Made by a program: the position numbers and the translations under genes
Source of the DNA: Eudorina sp. 2006-703-Eu-15
Taxonomy: Eukaryota; Chlorophyta; Chlorophyceae; Chlamydomonadales; Volvocaceae
Assembly (NCBI GenBank): GCA_003117195.1
Contig: BDSI01000150.1
Coordinates: forward strand, 216,708-280,707
Direction: 5' to 3'
Length of the DNA stretch: 64,000 nucleotides
Part shown: in pieces, positions 36,607 to 47,727 of the stretch
Layout of the letters: each line of letters starts with the position of its first letter
Numbering within the stretch: the first letter of the stretch is position 1
Notes under the pieces: model-generated
What the model was told of the DNA's origin: nothing
What the model saw: the letters and a program-made list of their open reading frames with translations, nothing else
The model's database searches: none

Positions 36607-36999
36607 TCACGTAACGGTTGCCTGCCCGCCTGCCCTTTCCGGCGGCGACGGGCCCCGGCACACGTCAGACCGTGTCATGTTGCAGCGGCCTCCGCTAGGG
36701 TCATCGGTGACAGCCGCAGCCTCCTCGCTAACCACACACTGCAGGACACCGGCTCCTTTGGTGCCTTCTTGATGGGCACTTGGATGCCGCCCGGCCACGT
36801 CACTAAGGCGCACGACCGCCCGTGAGTCAGACAGCCCGCAGACCTCCCCCTGGATCTCTTCGCAGTCCAGGGTGCAGGGCGAATGGCGAATCGTTCGGAC
36901 GCTGTCGCTGTTCTGCCCCTCAAGGGGGGGTTTGCTCGACAGCCAGTCGAGGCGCTTGTACATCCCCATGCCCCCGTGACCATCGACATCTCGCGGCAA
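36607..36999 (-). pseudogene. Transposon-like ORF remnant ending in an AVTDDP-type motif
   Basis: A minus-strand open frame reads ...SEEAAAVTDDPSGG, matching the C-terminal peptide found at 40.5, 57.2 and 61.4 kb. Upstream residues (LDCEEIQGEVCGLSDSRAV) look protein-like but match nothing I can name. The end is degenerate (DPSGG instead of DPRDPL). Confidence 0.4.
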
Positions 37000-39900
37000 A
37001 CAGTCCCCAAGACCCGAACATCACCATTGCCTCCAAACGGGGGCAGACGTCAAAATGAGGCTTCCAAGCGACGCCATTCCGGAGGGGACACGTTTGTGGC
37101 GAAACGCTGTCACAGTCGGTCAAACGCTCACACCGGGCAAGCGTGCATGTATGTTAACCGACATATTTTACAGCTAGCACAACCAGGACTGTCACATCAA
37201 GCAAATGCCGGGAGTATGCGGCTGGTGGGCGAGCATGGCCAAGATAATACATGGTTCGATGGTTGCGACCACCGACAAGTTACGACTGCCCTCGCCCGAT
37301 GACTTGTAAGAACCATACTAGATGAACATGTATATGTATCTTAATTATAGGTATTTATAGGTAACTATAGATAATTAAAATACACGCGTGCTATGCATTC
37401 GATGTCATGCATACCCAGATGCTACACCGCAACACCGGTACTCAAGACGTGCACATATATGCGTGCGTGAGCTATGCCTTATTCAAATTGATATGTAGGT
37501 GACTTATTATATCCTCAGATAACAGTGCATGAGGATAGACAGGCAACCCACATTGTACCACGCGAGCCACGATATTTAAAGAGTGCTTAGTAAGCACTTT
37601 CTTTGCTCGATCAACTCGTAACGAAGTGCCATGCCAAAAAACTACCTGGGAACTACAACAACTTAACAGCCGATTAGGGTTTATAGAGTTAGGTAGACCA
37701 TCTGGAAACTTGTCTGGAAAGCGCTCCACCCTGGAAACAGGACCACAAGACGCCCTGTCCTTGTTACTGTCAAGGGAATAATCACTTAGAGTGATATCTG
37801 CCATTTATAAGATTTTGCTATTAAATTGGTGGGACAGCGGTTAGGGCTCCACCGCCTCCCAGCTTCTCAGGCACACGCCGGTCTCGGAGCCCATTGGAAT
37901 TAGTTCTGGAACTCACTCAGTCTTCTTTGTACCGCGTTTCTGTCCTGCTGAGCAGATGAGGTCAGGTTTGGCTCAATTTGTTAAGGTTGATTAGCCTTCG
38001 GGAGGTCAATAACTGGTGATGGCTTGACGCTTCACGGCGGCAGGACTGCCCTGAACTGCAGCTTTCCGAGGCTGTGCGCCGGTTTAGTTATATCAGCAGA
38101 ACCATGTGATCAAATCAGCGTGCTCGACTCGGTTGGCACACATTTGTACGCAAGGTGAGTCGCCGCATGGACGACTGTCGGAGTGAGAGAATCAATTTGT
38201 AGGGCGTTCAACGGTTTAAGAAATATCCGTTAGGATGTGAGCCTCACAATTGATCCCATTGTGTACCATTTCCTTGGTCGGCGCGTTCCGTGCCTGCTTG
38301 CGGCTTTAGGGAACAATTTAACCGTAACGGCAATTCTCGCATGTTAAATGCGCCAAAGTTGCATCCTACCACATCTTTTGTTTTAATTTTTGTAATGGTA
38401 CTTGAGTACAGGACAGGACCAGCCCATACGTCAAGCACTCGATTAGCACGTTCCGCCTGTCGTCCAGGCGGTGGCTTTCCTCTCTGCCGCAGATGTAGAT
38501 CTGTGGTTAGATGCAGATTGCGATCAAAGTAACAAAGTATGTGTAAGCGCATTCAGTTGTTTCATATTGCCCAACCATGGCACTACAACATTACAATGCC
38601 CAGACGCACCAAGGACTGACCTTCAGACTGCTTCGGTGAATGATTGCAGGCACCAAGCAGGTATGCTGGTGCCACAGGTCGGGGTTCTCCGTCCTGGCCG
38701 GAGCGTCGACGGTTCAGCTCGTTGGCGAAAGCCTTGCCATCCATCACATATGTGCATCAATGCTGCGAGTCTACCCCTGGCATCGTTGCGAATATTGATC
38801 ATTCACATTATCAAATCTGACTGTCAATGCATTCACTCCTGAACGGTTGGAAAGCGGTGTGACGTCAAAATTGATGCTGAGGGATGATATGACCTTTTGC
38901 GGTCTAAGTTGCGCATGGATACGAAGTGCTGAACATGTTATTCTTCTTGCGTCATGTTTGACGTATGCCCGAAGTCGATCTTGTTATGCATTTGCCGCGA
39001 TGTATGCTGGTTAGGGTTGTTCCAGTCTTATTCAGGACCTGAAGGGCTTGGTGATCAACTGATCATGGCGAGCACCCCAAGCTCCTTCGCCTTACTTAAC
39101 CCCTCGTCGGTTTCTTTCCCTGCATCAAGTCCCATGCACCTATGACCGTCACGAATTTTACCCAGCAAAGGCACCACCGCCGTGTGAAGATGTCTGTGTA
39201 AGCATTGCGAGGCAAGATCGCGACCTGGGTGTTTGAATTTGTCAGTTCGTTTTCAGCGGCTGCTGCTGCTGCTGCTGCTCTGATGTCAGGGTCGTCGTAT
39301 CAAATGGATGAGGGTGGAGGTGCTGTATCCAGCGACGACGGATGTTGATGCGGTGTTTCGCAGCAGTGCGAGGGGCAGCGTTGCCCGGGGGTCGCCATCG
39401 CATGCGAGGGGATGGATTGAGGTTTCATACTCATGTGCTCGAGGTATCATAATCGGCAAAGGCAGATTCAGAAGGAAGGCTTGCAGGCCGTGTGTGCTCC
39501 GTGGCGTGTAGTGCAAGTGTGGTACGACATGAATGATGAACGTTACAGCGGACCCCAAAGGTACGACATGGCTTGCATTCGTTCGTCGTCATGCTCCCTG
39601 TCCCGGCTGGGTCACCCCGGTTCTTCGCGCCGCGCGCTCTGGCCCCACGTCGGCAGGGATGTTAGACAAGCACAAGCCAGCATCGTGACGCGTTGCATTT
39701 CGATGCATTTCAATGCTCCATTGTTGTTGCATACTTGTGCTGCGGTAGCCGAGCTGCAATAGCACGGCACATATACACCCAGCCGTACAGCCTAACAGTT
39801 CTTTCTCGGGGCGGAGAAACGTCTCGGCGCCCCTCGCTGAAGAGGCTATCAGCTACTTACTGTTCTGCAGTGATGTATGTGTGTGCGGGTGACCTAGAAG

Positions 39901-40140
39901 CTAGAGCCCCTAGGTGCCGATTCATGCGCTGAAACCTACCTGCACTGCGGGGCGTGTGTGGCGCACGCGGCCATCCCGGTTATTTGTGCCGCGATGTCCT
40001 GGCCGCCGCAGTGAGGTGCACCACACCGCGCGCGTCCGTGCGTTCGTCTGTCTGCCAACCATTGACGGGTGGTGTAACGCCGCCAGCCCATAGGAAGTCG
40101 TCGCTGGAGCTCCTAGGAGGCTAGGCTGGTTCGGAGGGGC

Positions 40141-40488
40141 TGCCCCCTGGGTCTTCTGCTGGTCTTACCGCGGATGATTGTGTTGATGAGTGCGTTGCTG
40201 ATTCTGACGGTCCTGTCGCTCTGTTGCCCCTGTCTCTGTGGCTTCAATCAACGACACCGTTGCACGCCATTGCCGAGGCGTGCGCAAGCTGGAACCGTTG
40301 GCGTCTCGCTGACTTGAACACGCCATGTGTTGCCGTTTCCACTTCGCTCGATGCGCGTCCTGCGCGTGCGGGGTTTGATTCGTATGCGACCTGGGGGTCG
40401 GCAGCGCTATGTTGTGACGACCTAGGCGGTCGCACCGTTCTGTTGGCCCCTGCATGGCTAACTAAAACGCCCGTACATTATTATTACT
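40141..40488 (+). pseudogene. Protein-like ORF fragment, probable transposon remnant
   Basis: A plus-strand frame ending HYYY-stop at 40,488 reads continuously from about 40,140 (ADDCVDECVADSDG, then SLWLQSTTPLHAIAEACASW, then DLGGRTVLLAPAWL). Composition suggests real coding. It abuts a copy of the GGATCCCGCGGGTCATCGG repeat at 40,502, so it is likely part of a mobile element. Family unknown. Confidence 0.35.
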
Positions 40489-40495
40489 AAGGGTG

Positions 40496-40747
40496 TTACA
40501 GTGGATCCCGCGGGTCATCGGTGACAGCCAATGTTTCCTCACCATACATTGCATAAACGAAACTGCGCCACGAATTCTCTACTTTTCCTAAACCTTGATG
40601 AGTACGGCTTGGGCCGTCACAACCGCAGCGACCGTCATCCACGCATTTACACATAAACACGCTCCACGATACATTGATTGACGCAACGGACCCGCATCCC
40701 GGCCGAGATCTCAACTGGAGAGGTCTGCACATCCAGCGGACCAGCAA
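40496..40747 (-). pseudogene. Transposon-like C-terminal fragment (AVTDDPRDPL)
   Basis: A minus-strand frame reads CVDDGRCGCDGPSRTH, then SWRSFVYAMYGEETLAVTDD, then PRDPL and a stop. The end is nearly the same as the plus-strand ends at 57,207 and 61,429 (RGFVFAVYSAEAAAVTDD). The DNA reads GGATCCCGCGGGTCATCGG at the end of each of the complete copies. Confidence 0.5.
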
Positions 40748-40973
40748 GCACGCACGATGAGCCGCACAACACTGGACAGCGCGGAGGAAGTCATGAATTG
40801 TGGGTAGTGATTGCCTGCAATGTAATTGTTATAGTCGTTTCCAGATGGAATCTTTCTACGGAGTGTAGGGACAGCTAGCGGGGGCCCACGTACGGTCCAA
40901 GCACTGACACAAAGGGAGACATAGGATAGGTGCAGTGCCTCTGGCGCTTCTGTGTGTGGAAACGACGGGCCTT

Positions 40974-41042
40974 ACAGAGCGTAAACACAACACTTCGCCA
41001 CCTTGATGGCTAGGCGCAGCCATCTGTTGTGTTTACACTCTG
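40974..41042. repeat. Hairpin-forming inverted repeat
   Basis: ACAGAGCGTAAACACAACA (40,974) is mirrored by TGTTGTGTTTACACTCTGT (41,042), a 19-bp stem with one mismatch around a ~31-bp loop. Could be a small foldback element. No promoter or gene context. Confidence 0.6.
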
Positions 41043-41747
41043 TACGGCATGTCGTCCTCATGCTGGAGCCGCCAGTTGGCACCATAGATAGAGCTAAAGA
41101 CTGTATGTGAGGCGTTTGCCCTGTCGGCTAACCACGAGGGCGGAACGTAGGCTAGGTAGATGCTGATGGCAGAGTGTGTTAGTGAGAAAGCATGTCCGCA
41201 ACGGTCCGCAGCATGACTATCATAGACCCCACACAGCGACAACGGGATGAACGGAAACATGGCGATAGTCTTACATGCTTCCGCGTAGTGACACACCGTC
41301 ATAAGCCTGGCGTGGGCGTTCAAGACCTCGAGCAAGGGCGGCGCGCGGGGTGGATCCGAGTTGGTGGTGGTGGTTGTGGAGGTGACTGGCCTATGAACTA
41401 AGCGCCTGTGTTGGCGACTTTTCACGTGTTCCGCTTGTCTGCATTTATTTGCCGCCGCGCCCGTGGTGTGCCGCTCTTGCTCCTTTGGTACTGGCGCCCC
41501 TCTGGGTGACCGCGTGCGCGCGTTTGATGGGTGTCACTGGGGTTTGTCCTGGTAGGCACCGATGATCCCTTCGCCGTGTCTGCTGTAACGATCATTCAAC
41601 CTTTGTCGGCATAACCGAAGTCGATTCCTGGCTCCGCTGCCTCCAATTTCTGCCTCCAATTTCCGCCCTTACGGGGGCCCAGCACTTCGTGCGCTTGCCA
41701 CACGCAGTGAACAGACAGTCATGCTGCCTTGATCGCTGGGGACGCGG

Positions 41748-42221
41748 ATGAGAACCCCCCAGACAGCCTGCACCCACCGCCGGGCCTGGGCCGCCTTCGT
41801 AGGCGAATGCTTGGGGATAGGCGTCAACGAGTGGCAGGAATGGCACCAGTGGCGGGAATGCGAAGCGGCCCTGGAGGCCCTTCGACAAGCCATCCCAACT
41901 AGGTGTTGGGAGGCAGCAGAGGCTGCCATGGCACCAAACGAGGCTACACCTCCGGGGCGGGAGGAAGCCACGGCTATGCTGGTGAATCGCATGGGTTGGA
42001 GGCTGCAAAACGGTGTTCGGCTGGCGCTCCGTGAGTACACCGTACGGTGCGGTACGGCTCTGCAGCTGCGCGGGGTCGGGGAGGGGAGACGTGTGGCACA
42101 CGCAAGATTTGTCTGTGAAGCACTGGGAGTGGAGGATACCCACGCCCCAAATGCAGAGGATGGTCTCAAGGGTGGCGGAGAACATGCAGAGGATTTGGAC
42201 GGAGGTCAAATGGGACAAGTA
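41748..42221 (+). pseudogene. Frameshifted transposon ORF remnant upstream of repeat R1
   Basis: One frame is protein-like from 41,748 to ~42,050 (WAAFVGECLGIGVNEWQEW, LVNRMGWRLQNGVRLALREY). A second frame then takes over and ends SVKHWEWRIPTPQMQRMV, then IWTEVKWDK and a stop near 42,221, so a frameshift lies near 42,050. It ends exactly where R1 begins, so it is probably the tail of the element's protein. Family not recognised. Confidence 0.45.
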
Positions 42222-42700
42222 GGGGGTCGGCTTCCTTGAAGCCGGAAAAGGGCGGGGCCCCCTACAATCCGTACAGGCCGCTTGCTTTACAACGAAAACT
42301 CTATTACCGCGCAAGAGTGTGAGAGAGTGAAAGGGTGCCATTGAGGGTGTCGTTGATGTTGAAGGTGGATCGGCGTGTATAGATTCAGCAAGCTCAAGCA
42401 GGTAGGTAGCCCCGAAACCAACCTGCAGTACACGGCGGTCATGGCATCTGCATTATCACTATCGTAACGCTAGTCGCTTCTGCACTACCACATCCGTCTG
42501 TCAAGCAGATGATCACAAATCAAGCTTGAAGCATTCTGGCCGTGAAACTGTCGTTGTTTGGTCCGTCGGCAAGCTTGCAACCCTTCTGCTGCACGCGTGC
42601 AGCAGACGTGAACCTCTAAAGTTTGCTACAATAGTTACATAGCAATGTAAAGCAAAAGCAGGGTGCAAAAAAGTCGCGGTGAGAGCCGGACTTCGGGCCA
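42214..42700 (+). repeat. Repeat R1, copy 1 (probable transposon 3' end)
   Basis: Starts GACAAGTAGGGGGTCGGCTT and ends about TCGCGGTGAGAGCC. The same ~490-bp sequence, ~85-90% identical by eye, occurs inverted at 61,129-60,652, and its first 291 bases occur direct at 60,361-60,651. It contains an internal GGAAAAGGGCGGGGCCCC motif. Confidence 0.8.
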
Positions 42701-43092
42701 TCGGAACTGGAGAACTCCTTGGTACTCGGTATGCTATCCCTTTGCATCTTGAAACTTTGATTCAATACATAATGTTGAATTGTATTCATCTGGCAAAACA
42801 GAAAGGCAAATCTTGGTGTTGGTGGCGTCTTGATGTTCAAACATCAGAACACTATGGAAGTTCAATTTAGCACGCGCCACCTGCCCCTAATCCAAGTATT
42901 CATCACGCGGCACCTGTTGCAACAAACATGAGCGCGAGAGGCGTTGGGTGGATGTTGACTCGGGTCCATACTTTGACCGTTTGTGCGCAAAGAATTTTTT
43001 TCAGCCAAACCAAAGTTACCTTGCAATAGAGGACAATTAATATGACAAACATAACGAATTAGTTTAGCGGATAATGAACGTTTTGCCGTTAC

Positions 43093-43124
43093 CGGACACA
43101 CGGACACACGGACACACGGACATG
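43093..43124. repeat. 8-bp tandem repeat CGGACACA
   Basis: Four copies of CGGACACA, followed by a GC palindrome-rich stretch (GGGGGCGGGGCCCCCC, 43,135-43,190). Confidence 0.8.
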
Positions 43125-43632
43125 GGCAATCCTAGGGGGCGGGGCCCCCCGAACGCGCTTCGCGCTGGGGCCCCGCCCAAAAAAATGCCAATAACGAGGC
43201 GTATTGGCGACTGGCGGTTGATGGAATCCATGAGGGGGGCAGCCGTGACCCCTTGCGGGGCATACACGGGAGCAGGGGCGTGTCACGCCGATTGACTGCA
43301 CCCGTCAGTTTACTGCTCCATTTCGATTATTTGCGGTTATTGTGAGTTATTGTGTGATTCGGTTGTCCGTTTCCTTTGGTTTCGTGACCATCTCTGATGG
43401 TAGAGTGTCGTACTTGTTTGTCTTGTGATGTAGGTCGAGGCTTTGCCTTGGTGCTTTGTCTGGATTTGCTCTTCGGCAATAGCCGATGAGCAACTAGTAG
43501 GCCCCTTTCGTTAGGTTATGGACCTGGCCTAGCGGAAGAGACAAGTAAGGTCGTTCATCACATCATTCATCTCCTGGACCGAGCCCTTGTTCCATTGTCA
43601 TCATTTGCACGCATAGTGCTTACATCAGCGTT

Positions 43633-44133
43633 ATGGAACAACTCCTGGTGCAGGTGAATAACTGAGGACAGGCAAAACAAGCTGAAGACTCGGACACTGT
43701 AGATCCAATTGCAAACGGTTCAGACCTCCTAATCGATAAAACCAGAATGGCACACACGGCTGTGCGACACACAGCAGGAAATAAACGAGCGACAGGAGGA
43801 CAGGCTCCTAAGTGTTGCGGCGATGGCAACGTTCGACCTACTGATCAGGCAGGTGAATTGCGCGGCACGGGCGCGCTGTATGGCTACCTAAAAGGACAGC
43901 TTGCTTAGATGAAAATGATGACGGGCTTACCGACGGAACGAGCAGCCCTCTGGGACGGAACCTCGAACAAGCAAGGGCGACGACAAAACAAAGCCGAAAT
44001 CTGCGCGTCCGCAGACCCGGACCCCAGAATCACTCACTTTGTTTTTCCCTTCTTGAAGCCTTGACGGCTTTTCGGCTGGGATGCGGTGTTAAAAGGGGAT
44101 GGAGGTGGGAACGGACGACTATCTACAAGCTCC
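43633..44133 (-). repeat. Inverted copy of retrotransposon 5' end (left arm)
   Basis: Reverse complement of 44,167-44,668 with few differences: a 4-bp insertion near 44,122 and an 8-bp deletion near 43,952. The 33-bp spacer 44,134-44,166 separates the arms. The arms end abruptly at ATGGAACA / TGTTCCAT. Confidence 0.93.
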
Positions 44134-44166
44134 ACCAGTGTGCCTTCGCAACAGCTCTTCATCGTC

Positions 44167-44668
44167 GGAGCTTGTAGTCGTCCGTTCCCACCTCCATCCC
44201 CTTTTAACACCGCATCCCAGCCGAAAAGCCGTCAAGGCTTCAAGAAGGGAAAAACAAAGTGAGTGATTCTGGGGTCCGGGTCTGCGGACGCGCACATTTC
44301 GGCTTTGTTTTGTCGTCGCCCTTGTTCGGGGTTCCGTCCCAAAGGGTGCAGAGGGCTGCTCGTTCCGTCGGTAAGCCCGTCATCATTTTCATCTCAGCAA
44401 GCTGTCCTTTTAGGTAGCCATACAGCGCGCCCGTGCCGCGCAATCCACCTGCCTGATCAGTAGGTCGAACGTTGCCATCGCCGCAACACTTAGGAGCCTG
44501 TCCTCCTGTCGCTCGTTTATTTCCTGCTGTGTGTCGCACAGCCGTGTGTGCCATTCTGGTTTTATCGATTAGGAGGTCTGAACCGTTTGCAATTGGATCT
44601 ACAGTGTCCGAGTCTTCAGCTTGTTTTGCCTGTCCTCAGTTATTCACCTGCACCAGGAGTTGTTCCAT
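44167..44668 (+). repeat. Right arm of 5' inverted duplication
   Basis: Pairs with 43,633-44,133. It lies just inside the proposed 5' end of the element and is followed by coding-like sequence from about 44,670. Both arms carry the same open frame (PSPQHLGACPPVARLFPAV), which is best seen as part of the duplicated leader rather than a gene. Confidence 0.9.
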
Positions 44669-44669
44669 C

Positions 44670-45245
44670 ATTTCTAAAGTGGTTTGTGTTGCTTCTGTGT
44701 TACGCCTTCAGTGCAGTACCCTCACGGCGCGGGATCCGGCGGCCGTCAGTCCCACAAACGCCAGCACCGCAATCAGGACGAGTCTGGTGGTACACCGTCC
44801 CACCCTGCCTCCTCCTCGCCAGCCAGGACCCTACGGCGACGAGCCGCCGACGAACATCATTGAGGCGCGGGGTGGCCCTTTCCCTGGCCCTGGGCCGGTG
44901 TTCGTGCACGTTAACGGGTTCAGTCAGGTGGCCTTAGGCTGGAACCAGCTGGCCCACGGTTTCACGGTACCGGCCGCAACGGTGCAGCAACAGCAGGGAC
45001 CAGCGCGGATCCGTCGTTTGGTTTACCTCGAATACAACGAGGGTACGGCCTGTCCCGCTCCTAGCGGGTACGACTATTTTACGATCGGGCCCTACTCCCA
45101 GCTGCTGCCCGTGTTGGTTTACCACGCCGGCCAGCCTCCTGCCAGTAACGCACCACCACCTGTGCCTGCGCCGGGCCCTCACGGGTCCCAGCCTCCGCCG
45201 CCGTTCAACTTAGGCTCGTCGGGCTCCACGCCCATGGCTCAGTAA
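44670..45245 (+). CDS. ORF0 of the retrotransposon, unknown function
   Basis: An open frame ending TAA at 45,243 is coding-like from about 44,670: ARDPAAVSPTNAST, GPGPVFVHVNGFSQVALGWN, RRLVYLEYNEGTACPAPSG, YDYFTIGPYSQLLPVLVYH, with a Pro-rich tail. It precedes gag and is in a different frame from gag proper. It may be a separate product or a detached gag N-terminus. The true start is unclear because the frame opens upstream inside the inverted-repeat arm. I recognise no domain. Confidence 0.45.
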   Translation: MSKVVCVASVLRLQCSTLTARDPAAVSPTNASTAIRTSLVVHRPTLPPPRQPGPYGDEPPTNIIEARGGPFPGPGPVFVHVNGFSQVALGWNQLAHGFTVPAATVQQQQGPARIRRLVYLEYNEGTACPAPSGYDYFTIGPYSQLLPVLVYHAGQPPASNAPPPVPAPGPHGSQPPPPFNLGSSGSTPMAQ

Positions 45246-45414
45246 GGAGCGAGTGTGAGCGACGCTGGAGGTGTGATCACCTAGTGGTGCTCGCCGTAGG
45301 CCCAGCATAGGGGTCACGGGCCGACTTGGCCGTGTCGGGCGTTCTGCCTGTGGACAGGATTGATTTGCCATTCAGGCCTCGGGCGTCCCTCGACGCGCCG
45401 TCACAATAGGATAT

Positions 45415-45560
45415 CACGAATTGTACGAGCATAAGACCTTCACGGCTGCTCAGACTTGGCATTGAACTATACGAGCGTAAGGCCCTTGTGGCTGTTCTGA
45501 GTTGGAGTGGAACTGTTCGGGCGTAAGACCTCAGTGGCTGCTCTTTTGGCTATATTGGCG
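45415..45560 (+). repeat. Degenerate tandem repeat in retrotransposon leader
   Basis: Three diverged ~45-bp units, each containing ACGAGC(A/G)TAAGRCC...GTGGCTG(C/T)TC followed by TTGG. Non-coding; possibly a leader or packaging structure, which is inference. Confidence 0.6.
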
Positions 45561-45589
45561 CTGGACCTGGCATCTGGCACCTTGTAACG

Positions 45590-47727
45590 GGACTTCGGTA
45601 TTAATCTGGATTCGTCACAAGACTCTGGACCTTCTTCCGCTCTCCTGCGCCGCAACCCGCCTCGTGGCGCCACCAATCAGTTATATCGCTCCAACTCCGC
45701 GCGCGACGCGCAGGAGGTAAGTTCCAGGGAGGGCAAGAACTTTAAGAGGACTTCAGCATCAGGGTCTCCGGGTGGGTCAGGCTCGGGTGATCCTGAGGGT
45801 GATAGTGGGCCCTCATCAGCCCTTGCGTCGGGTCGTTCCTTACGAGGGAGTCAGGGCGTCGGGTCCGGTGTAGCTGCTCTTCCTCCGTCGGGGGCCGGGC
45901 GGGCTGGTACTTCTGTTAACCCTAGCAATTCTGTATTCGCGTGCCAGCAAAAACATCTCGCAAGTCAGTGGGCCAAGTTCCTTGAGTTTGTTACGCGGCC
46001 TAGATAGACATACTCAGCCACCTCCTCAGCCGTACGACTGGGAAGACATGAGTGGCGGTAGCTTTCCCGTACTAGAACCCTTTCACTGTAAGGGTGTGGA
46101 TGGGTTCTTACACGAGGTGAAACAAAAGGCGCTGGTGGATGTAGAATTGAAACACGGCGCCGGGTCGGTCACGCCGGCCACCTTCTTTCAAGTGCTAGAT
46201 AGCCTGCCGAAGCCCCACAGTAGGCATGCGGACTGGTGGGACACAAAGAAGAGCACCTTCTTAGCCGATGCAGCCGCGCACGTACAAGCGGCTCAACCGC
46301 AGCAGGCTCCCGCAGCGGCGCCCGCTGCAGGCGCGCCTGCCGCTCAGCCCGCCGTCACTCCTGTCGCTCCCATGGCTACCGCGTGGCAGCTGTTCGATTA
46401 CTACAAGCATATTCTTACTGAGCATTTCAAAGCTGAGGCCGAGCAGGCGGATCACGGCGAATTCACTAGCGCCGTTCAGGGTGACGGGAAGCCCAGCGAC
46501 TACTACCAACACCTTAGAACCCTGCACGCCGGCTTAGCGGGCAGGGTCAGCACGTATCAGCTGGCGGAGCGTTTCGTAGAGGGTTTGCACCCGACCGTGC
46601 GCGAACACGTTAGGCGCGAACTCATGCGGTACCCGGGCACGGACTGGTACAACCGCATGGCCCAGACCGTCACGGATGCGGACCGCATCTGGGAGAACCT
46701 TAGCCCGGATGAGTGAAAGCCCACGAGCGCAGCCAAGCATGCGGAAAAGACCGAGAAGGCGGACAAGCCGCGCACGACGCAGCAGAAGGGGTCCTCTGAC
46801 AAAAAGGGGATGTTCCTGTGCGAGAAGCACGGCTGGAACACCAGCCACACCACTGCTGACTGTCGTGTGCTCCAGAACCAGGTCCGGTCCCGTCCCGCCA
46901 TGGTCTCAACCGGTGCGGCGGACGGGATCGTGCAGCAACTCGTCGCACTGTTGACGCAAAGCGCCGCAGCAAACCAGAAGCCCGCGCAGCCTAACCCAGC
47001 CCAGAAACCGCGCCGTCCCGCGGTAGCTGGGGCTGGCCCATCCGGATCGGGTGGCTCTGGCCCACCCCGGCAGGGCCAGCAGGGTGGGCCGCGGCGCCCT
47101 CGCAGCGAGCTGCATTGTGACTTTTGCTTCCTATCCGGTCACTTACGTGACCGGTGCTTCATCGAGCATCCGGAACTCGCGCCCGCGGGCTTCAAGCCCA
47201 GCAGCCCAGCCCTCCAGGTGCTGTTCGAGCTGCAGAAGGCGAAAGCCCCAAAGGTGGCGGCCGCCGCGTGTGTCGAGGAAGATGATTTCGCTGAGGACGA
47301 CTACCAGTCAGCGTCCGCGCTTGTTACCCTCAAGCTGGATGACGTCTCAGCCTCCAGCAGCTCCGCGCTCGCCTGTGCGGAGGCGGAGCTGCCGGGGCCC
47401 AGCTCTGAGTCGCGCACGTTCCTGGATTTGCCCAGCTACCACCCATACGGTCGCGTATCGGAGGTTCGCGAACCGTGCACTTTTTTGTCTTACACCGAAC
47501 AGCAGCTTGCCGCGGCCATGGAGGTGCCAAGCGCACCCCCGACGCCGTCAGGGCTGTCTTGGAACGAGCAGCCGCAGCCGCGGCGAGGCAGCAGGTGCCT
47601 AAGAGCTTCGAGCCGCAGCCGCTTGACGCAGATAGGTACCCAGTCCCTGCGGTCCCCAAGGAACCTGTGCGAAAGCCGTCGTTGCCACCCTCAGACGAAG
47701 TGTCCATTCAGCGTCTGTCGCGCATGA
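45590..47727 (+). pseudogene. gag: Retrotransposon gag (capsid-nucleocapsid), broken
   Basis: The first part (45,590-46,007) is a Ser/Gly-rich frame ending WAKFLEFVTRPR-stop. The capsid-like part uses another frame from about 45,982 (PYDWEDMSGGSFPVLEPF, LAERFVEGLHPTVREHVRRE, WYNRMAQTVTDADRIWENL). An in-frame TGA at 46,714 interrupts it, after which the same frame continues to 47,727. Two zinc-knuckle-like motifs follow: CEKHGWNTSHTTADC and a canonical CCHC, CDFCFLSGHLRDRC. Gag packages the RNA into virus-like particles. The TGA could derive from CGA by CpG deamination. The end overlaps the next ORF by ~250 bp in the -1 frame, as in elements that express pol by frameshifting. Confidence 0.75.

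Larger units (their letters stand above)
36640..43600. other. Gene-poor, AT-richer repeat region
   Basis: Apart from the remnants listed separately, I see no gene. 37,300-38,300 and 38,800-39,300 are low-GC stretches without domains. A 110-codon ATG ORF on the minus strand (37,804-37,472) is open but unrecognised. A (GCT)n run lies at 39,262-39,279. Confidence 0.5.

Noticed and set aside
37472..37804. 110-codon ATG ORF on the minus strand in AT-rich DNA
   Set aside because: Looks mildly protein-like but has no motif, no neighbours and no splice partners; not enough to call a gene.
44472..44669. Start of a gene encoding PSPQHLGACPPVARLF
   Set aside because: The same frame exists in both arms of the inverted duplication, so it is duplicated leader sequence; coding character begins only after the arm.
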